From: Alviniconcha marisindica
Taxonomy: Eukaryota; Mollusca; Gastropoda; Provannidae
Length of the DNA stretch: 64,000 bases
Assembly (NCBI GenBank): GCA_018857735.1
Contig: JABMCL010003576.1
Span: 351,001 to 415,000, forward strand
Direction of reading: 5' to 3'
The translations under genes were made by a program, and so were the position numbers. The notes under the pieces were generated by a model. It searched no databases and was not told where the DNA came from. It saw only the letters and a list, made by a program, of their open reading frames with translations. Each line of letters starts with the position of its first letter. Within the stretch, counting starts at the first letter, position 1. Of the stretch, positions 1 to 11,196 are shown in pieces.

Positions 1-1147
1 CTAAAGCTCTGTCCACATGATTCAACACACCTAGGATGCCCCTGTTGACAAAATGCAGCAGACTGAAGTACTCCAGCAGTTACATTGACTCATAACTCTA
101 AAGCTCTGTCCACATGATTCAACACACCTAGGATGCCCCTGTTGACAAAATGCAGCAGACTGAAGTACTCCAGCAGTTACATTGACTCATAACTCTAAAG
201 CTCTGTCCACATGATTCAACACACCTAGGATGCCCCTGTTGACAAAATGCAGCAGACTGAAGTACTCCAGCAGTTACATTGACTCATAACTCTAAAGCTC
301 TGTCCACATGATTCAACACACCTAGGATGCCCCTGTTGACAAAATGCAGCAGACTGAAGTACTCCAGCAGTTACATTGACTCATAACTCTAAAGCTCTGT
401 CCACATGATTCATCACACATAGGATGCCCCTGCTGAAGTACTCCAGCAGTTACATTGACTCATAACTCTAAAGCCTGTCCACATGATTCAACATACATAG
501 GATGCCCCGTTGAAAAATCCAGCAGTACATTGATCATAACTCTAAGCCTGTACATTATTCAACACACCTAGGATGCCCCTTTTGACAAAATGCAGCAGCT
601 GAAGACTCCAGCATTACATTGACTCATAACTCTAAAGCTCGGGTCTACATTATTCAACACACCTAGGATGCCCCTGTTGACAAAAAGCAGCAGACTGAAG
701 TACTCCAGCAGTTACATTGACTCATAACTCTAAAGCCCTGTCTACATTATTCAACACACCTAGGATGCCCCTGTTGACAAAATGCAGCAGACTGAAGTAC
801 TCCAGCAGTTACATTGACTCATAACTCTAAATCTCCGTCTACATGATTCAACACACCTAGGATGCCCCTGTTGACAAAATGCAGCAGTCTGAAGTACTCC
901 AGCAGTTACATTGACTCATAACTCTAAAGCCCTGTCTACATGATTCAACACACCTAGGATGCCCCTGTTGACAAAATGCAGCAGACTGAAGTACTCCAGC
1001 AGTTACATTGACTCATAACTCTAAAGCCCTGTCCACATGATTCAACATACCTAGGATGCCCCTGTTGACAAAATGCAGCAGTCTGAAGTACTCCAGCAGT
1101 TACATTGACTCATAACTCTAAAGCCCTGTCTACATGATTCAACATAC
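1..1147. repeat. 97-bp minisatellite in RAD54 intron 12 that repeats the exon 12 end and donor
   Basis: About 13 copies (including the genuine exon end) of a 97-bp unit, visible from cctaggatgcccctg at 31, 128, 225, 322, then roughly 419, 496, 570, 663, 757, 853, 951 and 1048, up to the genuine junction at 1147. The left four copies are nearly identical; those at ~419, ~496 and ~570 carry deletions. On the minus strand each complete unit reads as the last ~50 bp of exon 12, then a gt donor, then ~47 bp of intron. The array runs off the left edge. Confidence 0.95.
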
Positions 1148-1298
1148 CTAGGATGCCCCTGTTGACAAAATGCAGCAGGCTGAAGTACTCCAGCAGATCA
1201 TTCTGGATGGGGGTGCCAGACAACAGGATGCGACGCTCAGCATTCAGGTTGACTAGCGCCTGGTATGTCTGGTTTTCTGAGTTCTTCAGCCGGTGACC
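1148..1298 (-). CDS. RAD54L: RAD54 coding exon 12 (motif III)
   Basis: Fifty codons plus one base, acceptor atttcag and donor CTAG|gtatgt. It encodes [34 protein letters not shown] and HFVNRGIL. The last ~50 bp plus the donor are repeated about 13 times to the left edge of the window. The following exon is outside the window. Confidence 0.94.
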
Positions 1299-4200
1299 CT
1301 GAAATGACGAGAGCAAGAGTAAGATTGGATAAAACTGCTGTACAAAGGAAGCCTCAGTGAAGGACCTCACCGATGAGACACCAGCCTTATAACAAACCAT
1401 CTTTTTTTTCTTCTGAAACACTTTTCTTCATGTGTTCCTATTTTAAAACCACTTTTGTTTGATTTTCAGGATGCTCTTAAAGGATGAGTTCCACATTTCA
1501 TGACAATTCTGAATGACCAGGGCTATCATGTCATCACACATGATCACATTAACATTTTGGAGAATCACATTTCATCACATCATACATGTACTTGAAATTA
1601 TATCGTGAAGAAGCCTATTTTATCAACATAAGATTGTGGAGAATTACACCTTACTACACATGTACTTCATATGACGTCGTGAAGAATCATACAGCACATA
1701 TATGTACTTCACATTCAGTGTGGAGAATCACCTCATCACATATGCATCTTGCATCACACTGTGGTGAGCCACACCTCATCACACATGTATCTTGCATCAC
1801 ACTGTGGTGAGCCATACCTCATCATACATGTGTCTTGCATCACACTGTGGTGAGACATACCTCATCACATGCACCTTGTGTCACACTGTGACAAGCAACA
1901 CCTCATCACACATGTAACTTGCATCACTGTGGTGAGCCATGCCTCATCACACATGTACCTCACATCACACTGTGGTGAGCCATGCCTCATCACACATGTA
2001 CCTCACACCACACTGTGGCAAGCCACACCTCATCACACATGTAACTTGCATCACACTGTGGTGAGCCATGCCTCATCACACATGTACCTCACATCACACT
2101 ATGGTGAGCCATGCCTCATCACACATGTACCTCACATCACACTGTGGTGAGCCATACCTCATCACATGTAAATCGTAACTTGCATCACACGGTGGCGAGC
2201 CACACCTCATCACACTGTGGTGAGCCATACCTCATCACAAATGACCAGCCCCACAGTGCCCCTGTGCAGGACAGCGGCGTGCAGACGGAAGGTCTCGTAG
2301 GATATGATCAGCACAGGATTGCTGATCCTCCGTCCCTGTTGAGTCATGAAGTAACCTGGAGAGACAACGAACATATGATCAGCACAGGATTGCTGATCCT
2401 CCGTCCCTGTTGAGTCATGAAGTAACCTGGAGAGACAACAAGGAACAGAACAAGTCACACTTCATCCCTGTTGAGTCATGAAGTAACCTGGAGAGACGAC
2501 AAGGAACAGAACAAGTCACACTTCATCCCTGTTGAGTCATGAAGTAACCTGGAGAGACGACAAGGAACAGAACAAGTCACACTTCATCCCTGTTGAGTCA
2601 TGAAGTAACCTGGAGAGACGACAAGGAACAGAACAAGTCACACTTCATCCCTGTTGAGTCATGAAGTAACCTGGAGAGACGACAAGGAACAGAACAAGTC
2701 ACACTTCATCCCTGTTGAGTCATGAAGTAACCTGGAGAGACGACAATGAACAGAACAAGTCACACTTCATCCCTGCTGGGTCGTGAAGTGACCTGGGGAG
2801 GTGACAATGAACAGAACAAATCACACTTCATCCCTGCTGGGTCGTGAAATGACCTGGGGAGACAACAATGAACAGAACAAAACACACTTCATCCCTGCTG
2901 GGTCGTGAAGTGACCTGGGGAGATGACAATGAACAGAACAAATCACACTTCATCCCTGCTGGGTCGTGAAGTAACCTGGAGAGACGACAATGAACAGAAC
3001 AAATCACCCTCTGAAGTAAGTTCTGTTAACCCCTTTGTTCCCAAAGGATGTTCAGTTCAGTTGGCCAGGTCATGAAGTAACACAGTGGGGTGGTGATAAA
3101 GAAAAACAAAACAAATCACCCTGTCTTTGAAAAAATAGGTCTCATCATTAACCCCTTTGTTACCAAAGTTCCTTCTGAAAGTAGTTTGTTTTAAAACTGG
3201 TTTCAGCTTAGCTGTGTTTTGCCAAGGCAAAAAACACTAGAGTTGGCAGAATGAAGGCCTTGATGTGCAGCAGGGAATGTGTTAAACATTGGGATATGTG
3301 ACTCTGGTCCACCAGCCTGAAAATCAATTCCTGCTTAAACAAGTAGAACGCACAATACTTGCCTTTTCTCGTGGGTTTGAAAATGATCACCACCATTATC
3401 AACCGACAAGATACAGCTGCTTACCCAGGTTTCTGTCAATTTCACTCTTGGTGCCAGAGTCAATCGCTAAGGCGTTGATCCTGTTTCCCAGCCATTTGTT
3501 GATTTCATTGTACCAGTTCTGCCGACAGAAAATCAGATACACTTACTGTTCCAACAATTGCAAAGTCTTAAACCTTGGGATTACAAATAATGAAAGGAAT
3601 GAAACCACTTAGCTGAAGTCATCAAGTTTTGCCCTGATGAAATGCAAGCAAGATGCTCAACTGTTTGTTCCTTGAAAAAGGGGTTTGCTATGAACACTCG
3701 CACGTTGTTTTGTATGGTCCATTAAAGTAAGTGTGAGTTTCTATGTTTTGTGTTTTCTGATCTTTTTCTCAGAATGCTGGCGATCAACTATGTTTCAGAT
3801 TTTGGGGGACAAGGCACATGGCTTTGTTTACCAATCATCCACTGCACTGAGACATATTACACAAGCCCCTGACCCCTCCACTGTGACCTTTCCTCTGTAT
3901 CCCCTCCCCTGTATCCCCTCCCCTGTGACCCCTCCTCTGTATCCCCTCCCCTATGACCCCCCTTCTGTATCCCCTCCCCTGTGACCCCCCTTCTGTATCC
4001 CCTCCCCTATGACCCCTCTTCTTTATCCCCTCCCCTGTGACCCGTCTTCTGTATCTCCTCCCCTGTGACCCCTCTTCTGTATCCCCTCCCCTGTGACCCC
4101 ATTTCTGTATCCCCTCCCCTGTGACCCCTCCTCTGTATCTCCTCCCCTGTGACCCCTCTCCTGCACACACCTTGACAAGACTGCTGGGGGCCACAATGAT

Positions 4201-7200
4201 GGCTTTGGTTATCATGGGACAGCAGTCAGGACTCTGTCTCTGAAAACAGGCACAATATCATCAGTCACCTGCTTCCAGGGCCATGCCATTGCACGAAGAT
4301 CATTTAACAGTACACCCTCAGTCAACACTCTAAACTTGTTCACAACAGAGAACGTACACATGCATGTATGCGCAAAGTGGCCCCTGCTGACAGACTTTAA
4401 ATGATTTCACCCTTTTACCAGTTCTCTCACATTACTCAGTAAAATCAATCAATCAACATTTTTATTTTATGTCTGTATCAGCAAGGTGATACTAGCACCC
4501 CCCCCCCCCCCCCCCCCCCATTTAAGAAGAAATCATTTATAATTAGACCAAAACACACACACAAAACAAACAAAAACATTTATAAAATTAGTAAGTTATG
4601 CTAACTTACCCACAAGACCATGAACAGTCAATTTAACAATAATGGAAACTCAGTAAGAGTGGATACAAAAAGAACCATTTAATTCTTGCACAATCACAAA
4701 AACTGGGAAACTTACCAGCAAATTAAAAAAATGGACACCTTGCCAACAGAATAAAAGGAACTTTGACATCTTACCAACACAGTAAAAAGAACACACACAC
4801 ACACAAAAAAAAAAACACCTCAACATCTTACTAACAGAGTCCAGAGAAAAACAACAACAAACTTAACATCTTACTAACAGAGTCCAGAGAAAAACAACAA
4901 CAAACTTAACATCTTACTAACAGAGTCCAGAGAAAAACAACAACAAACTTAACATCTTACTAACAGAGTCCAGAGAAAAACAACAAACTTAACATCTTAC
5001 TAACAGAGTACAGAGGATAAAAAAAGAAGCAAAGAAATGGATGTTTTATCCAGCAGAACTCAAAAGGCCGGACATCTTACCAACAAAGTCCAGAGAAGCG
5101 CAACACATTGCAGTGTCTTGCCCAGTCCCTGTAAAAGAAAACAACAACATTCACTCAATCAGTTGACAAACAAATGCAATACTCATGTACCAACAAATAA
5201 ATGTCCTAATGTATAGTCATTTATAACACGAGTGAAAACTCAAATGTCAGAGCTCAGGAGCTGTGTGAAAGTCGAGGTGGCCGTCCTGGGCTCCCGTCCC
5301 TGATAAGCCTAAGGTTTCTGTAGATGTAAAGCAACATTCAACCAAAACTCAAATTCAAAGGATTTGTGACATATTACATGCTATTACAGATCAAGATGTA
5401 TACCTTCTGCTGTGTTCATGGTCACTTGGCAATTCAGTTTTCTTTACCCTAAAAAACACAGACCCACAGCCATGCAATGGGGGAAGAGTCGGATACACAA
5501 GAGCAAGCGTCTGCAGGCGTGTTTTTGTGCCAGTCAGTAGTTAAGGGTGTGTTTCTGGAGAGCAGGCTTCCCCAACAGGGACAGATGCATCCTAACCACT
5601 GCACTACAAACGATGAACAGAGACAACACAGTGTGAGACAGTTACATACAGCTGTTGTCAACTGGGGAGCACATGATACAGAATTAACCAAACTGACCAT
5701 CAGCTCAAAGCTACGTTGGTCCAACCAGCCCAAGAATGACAAGTACAGACTCATGTTACTCATGCAAGTCAAAAACATTGCTTGAAATATTGCAAAGGGC
5801 AACACAGAACTGTTTCAGGAGTAAAAACTGCTTATAGTAAAAGTTACTCCAAGCAACTTCTCTCTAACAAGAAACTGCTTACTTTTTAAGAATCGCTTCA
5901 GAAACCAACTGTTTGCCAACTTAAGTATAATTTCAATTTTCAGTGACAAACAACAGATCTTGAAACATGAACCAAATGGGTTGGGGGGGGGGCAAACAAC
6001 TGAAATTAAAACACCAACAAAAAAGGAGTGGGGGCATAAAGGTGTGTGTGTGTGGGGGGGGGAGGATGGAAAGGTTTCTCTTCATTCAATGACTGGATCA
6101 ATTCACAGCAGATGGTTGCGATGCACTACTGCTCTGCTGCCTAGTGAAATAAACCCACACCAAAACTTACCATTTCATCAGCCATAATACAGCCATAGTT
6201 GCCTTCGATTTGCTGTCCCGTCACACAGTCGTACATGAACTTCACGCCCTGAGACAAGACACACACAGTCATATTTACAGACTTGTAAAACAAGGCAGTC
6301 ACGTTATGCTCAATTCAGTTTTGCAAGCAGAATTATGACAAGAACTAAAAACCTGTGCAAGGTGTAGAACCAGTCAGTGGATGGCTAGGTATACACACAT
6401 ATATGTCCACATGTATACATCCACCCACACCCTGCATACACACATTCACATAGTTAATAGTCATGCAGTACAGACCTTCTCCCAGCACACACACATACAG
6501 ATTCACCAAATGTAAATGTGCACAACGGAGCCTGCTTACCTCCCTTTGATGTGGACGCAGGACTTTGGCCAGCACGGGGTCCACGACAACATGGACAGGA
6601 AGCTTGTTCCTGAAATCACAGTTGCTTGTGTAAATTAAAAGAAACCCATTTTTGTAAACAGGTGCAAAAAGTCCATGGTAATAAAGAAGAGCATGGTCAA
6701 CATTACATCTTACTGTTTGTTCTCGTTCTTAACCAGTGAGCCAATTAAATATAGCAACAGCCCTATTTACAAAGCTGCACTTTCCCTACTACACTGCCTA
6801 GACATGAGACTATAATGGCATGAAATCATCATTTTTTTATTATCTGACTACCAGACCACTATGATCTGCAAGGGTTTCACACGCTTTCTCAAAACAGTCA
6901 AATTCTATAAACAAAGAGGGTTCACATCACTTGATAAAACCATAATGTATCAAAGGTACACAACAAGATAGATCTGAATGGATATCTGGAACATGAGTAA
7001 ACACAAGATAGACAACTTCCACCTTGGTCAACACTTGAACAGTCTTATTCCAGACAACCTGCTGAAGATTGTCTTGCCTTCAGAAATAATATGAAGCCTG
7101 TTCAAAATGCACCCAACAACACTGTCCTTCGCTGATGAGTCACCAGGCACTGAATGCTCAAGTGACCATATTTGACACCTGTTCAAAATGCACCTGACAA

Positions 7201-9935
7201 CACTGAGCTTTGCTGATGAGTCACCAGGCACTGACTGGTCAAGTGACCATATCTGACACCTGTTCAAAATGCTGCTGACAACACTGACCTTTGCTAATGA
7301 GTCACCAGGCACTGACTGGTCAAGTGATTATATCTGACACCTGTTCAAAATACACCTGACAATACTGACCTTTGCTAATGAGTCACCAGGCACTGACTGG
7401 TCAAGTGATTATATCCGACACCTGTTCAAAATGCACCTGACAACACTGAGCTTTGCTGATGAGTCACCAGGCACTGACTGGTCAAGTGATCATATATGAC
7501 ACCTGTTCAGAATGCTCCTGAAAATACTGTCCTTTGCTGGCAAGTGCTGCAGTACTCACTGGTCTGTCTTCATCAGTTCGTGAGCGCTGAGCTCCTTTGG
7601 TGCGTACAGCACCAGGGCACCCTCCTCCTCGGGATCGTGTAACGGCTGTCTGGTCCCTTGCCTTCGGACACCCAGCGCCCGCCCCAGCAGACCACTTCCT
7701 GTTTCACATCAAACAGCAAGCTGTTGCTAGGGTGCAAACTTTAACCTTCATCTTCGTCTGTACAGTGTCTGGCTTCAACCCTTTGAAGACTCTGACACTG
7801 TTAGTGCAAGCTGGATTACTTTGATGTTTCCATAATCCACCAAACTCTGACACCAGGATCTTTACCAAGAGTATGTTTGTATCTTCTGCATGCTAATACA
7901 CACAGGGGAACCTCAGTTTCTAGTCTTATTCACAAGACTTCTTGTAGAACCTGCACAGAATCTGACTCCAGGGGAACCTTGGGGATGGTGCACAGCCAAG
8001 CACATATTGTGTTTAACGGTGGGCTCGTTCTATGCCCCAACTCTCTACCACAGAAGCTATACTGTGTGCTCCACAGTGATAATCACAGCGCATTCTCTTT
8101 GAATGTTCCCAAAGCAAAACTTCTGAATAAAAGTTTTATATTTGGGCTTATTACCTATAAAACAGGTGCAAACATACCTCGTTCCATAAGGGTACAAATT
8201 CAAGAATTTTGGGCCGGCTGGCATGCTTTCAACAGTGCATATGCTGACCCATTTTCATTGCAAATAAAAATGCTTTCTCTTTCTCTTGATTTTAAGTAAA
8301 AAGATTTTTTTCCTTTTTTTTTTTTTTAGCAGAACAGGTGGATTTTATAGCTGAGTTTCACAGATGAGCTGACAATTCCCATGTCTATTGTTAATGTATC
8401 TGTCTATTGTTAATGTGAGCAGTAAGCAGGAAGTCAGTCAGAAGCAGCCACAGCACCTTGATAGTTGGGGATGGGAACTTTGAATGGCTTGGACAGAATC
8501 TTGCGTATCAATGCTTCCTGAAAAAGAGAAGAAAAACGAACAACATTTTAGGTGCATCAGGTAATCATGTGTTCTAAACATGTGTGCTATTTCCCACTCT
8601 CATTTGCGAAATGGCACTGCAGGTGACTTCACTGTTGGCGACTACAATAACAGACTGGTGATCAAATGTTCTATGAATCTGACATTTTTAATTTACATAT
8701 GAAGTGGCACTGCTGGTGTTCAAAATGTTCTATGATTATGCATCTGACATTTTCAACTCACATGTGGAGTAGCATTGCTAGTGACTGCAATACCAGACTG
8801 GTGATGAAATGTTCTATGAACCTGACAGTTTCAACTCACATGAGACATGGCATCACTGGTGACGCCGGTGTTGGTGACTGTGGTGAGAGGCTGGTGATCA
8901 AATGTTCTATGAAATGGACAGTTTCAACTTAATGAGACATGATGTCAGTGGTGACAGCAGTGTTGGTGACTGTGATAACAGACTGGTGATCAAATGTTCT
9001 ATGAACCCGACAGTTTCAACTCACATGAGACATTGCATCACTGGTGACAGCAGTGTTGACAGTTGGTGACTGTGGTGAGAGGCTGGTGATCAAATGTTCT
9101 ATGAACCAGACAGTTTCAACTCACCTGAGACATGGCATCACTGGTGACAGCAGCACTGACATTGGTGACCATGGTGAGAGGCTGGTGATCAAATGTTCTA
9201 TGAATTGGACAGTTTCAACTCACATGAGACATGGCATCACTGGTGATGGCGATGTTGGTGACCGTGGTGAGAGGCTGGCGATAAGGAGACAGGTGCTGCA
9301 GAGGACTGTAGGCTTCATCTTGCTTCTGCTTCTTCTCCTGAAAAGCCAACACAACCATTTGAACATCCCCTATTTTACCACCGGTGACATGCTCCTGTAA
9401 TTCATTAAGTATACATGATCTGGAGTGATGCTCAAAATAATATACTAATAATAAAATATTTACACATGATGTACATTTTGAGTGATGCACAAAATAATAT
9501 ATTAATAATGAAATATTTATTCAGCTTAGTGGTTTATTTGGACTCTGAGTGATCCAGAACATGAATTATGAATAATAAAGTTCTTCTGAATCAGAATTTT
9601 ACTTTTAGCCAGTACTACTAGTACTATGCACATTTAAACTTGGAGCCAGCCACTCAGATTTTCAATTTTAAAAACTGCTCAGCATGACCCACATGATCAC
9701 AGTTCACACAGAGAGCCAGAAACCAACCTTATCTTTAGTGAGATGTCCTTTCCAGTCCTTGTCATCATCCGACTTTCTCTTGCCCATCTGGCTGAACACA
9801 CCTCCATGGAGCCGCTGACTGGGTGCTTGGCTACGCCGCTTTAAACAGACCAGAAACACACTACAAGAGTCGGTTGGAGACAGAGTGATAGTTCTTAAGC
9901 ACATTTCCACCTTAGCTGGGCATTTTTTTCTCTCC

Positions 9936-9983
<48 letters not shown>

Positions 9984-11138
9984 ATACAATTTTAGAAGGG
10001 GAAGCACAATTGCTTGCCTGAAGGGTGTGGGGACAATACCAGACACGAGGGACTCACTGATGATAGCAGTGATGGTGAGTTTGAAATCGTCAAGATGCTC
10101 ATGTACTAGGTTAGGAATGTTGGGATGGGGTCAAGAAATGTACGACTTCTTTGGGGTTTCACTTGCTGCTCTGTCGCATGGGAGAAAGTTTCACTCAGGA
10201 CCGCAGAAGACAGAGAAATCAGATGAACATCAAGCTGATCCCTCAGCCTCTGGATCTTTGCTGAGAAGATATCTCCAAAGGTATCAGGGAGACCAACAGT
10301 GAGGATGGAGCTTGGGAGGGTGCTCCTATCTGTATCATCAACTGACACCAACCCCCCCCCCCCATATTTTGCTTCTTTGTTGTTTGCTTTGTAATAGACT
10401 AATACTAATCTAGGCTATGTGCTCCAATCTAGAGAAATAGCATGTTAAAGAATTTGTTATTATAAAATTTATTTTATTTCAATGCTTGCCATTCAGAATG
10501 TTTTACACAAATGTTTGTGCATTGAGATTATATGTGTGTGTGTGTGCATGATGGATGATTGTACAGGATATGGAGATTTGACAACATGAATCATATTCAC
10601 AGAATCTCCAGTCTTGCTGGGGAGGTGGGGGGGGGTGAAATCTGTGTCCAGCCAAGACCTCTTTCACAAGTCTCACACATACACAAAAAATCAACCATAA
10701 AATAATACCCAAATCAACTTGCATATTCCTATCATTAAAATAATGCAGAAAACCCAGTTTACATTCCTTCCTGCTACTCACTTGAGACAGGGATCAGTAC
10801 AAAAACCAATTCCTACTGTATTATCATTCAAGTTTATACAGACCTTACTGCCAGGAATATGCAGTGACAGAGCAAATTATTCCATAGCGACTAACCCAGA
10901 CAAGCACTATGTGACTCACTTCCAATATATTTCCTGACTGCCTAGCCCTAAGACTTTTAAGTAGAAGTGCTGTCTAGTCGTATATATATTATACAACTAG
11001 CGTGCATCATATCAACACTCATTAGCATCAATCAAAAAAATAAGGGGTGCACAAACAAGTTTTCAGTGTCTGCTTCTTTCAGGAGTAAAAGTCAAGACAT
11101 AGACATAGGAATATATATATAATTATATATATATATAT

Positions 11139-11196
<58 letters not shown>

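Noticed and set aside
1..3010. Regularly spaced direct repeats resembling a CRISPR array
   Set aside because: The units are contiguous with no unique spacers, the host is an animal, and the units derive from RAD54 exon junctions.
3835..4215. 126-codon Gly/Arg-rich minus-strand ORF
   Set aside because: Only its first ~18 codons are real (RAD54 exon 9). The rest is a read-through of the C/T-rich minisatellite past the donor.
7877..8299. 140-codon plus-strand ORF in RAD54 intron 4
   Set aside because: No recognisable domain, antisense within an intron, overlapping another ORF of similar quality.
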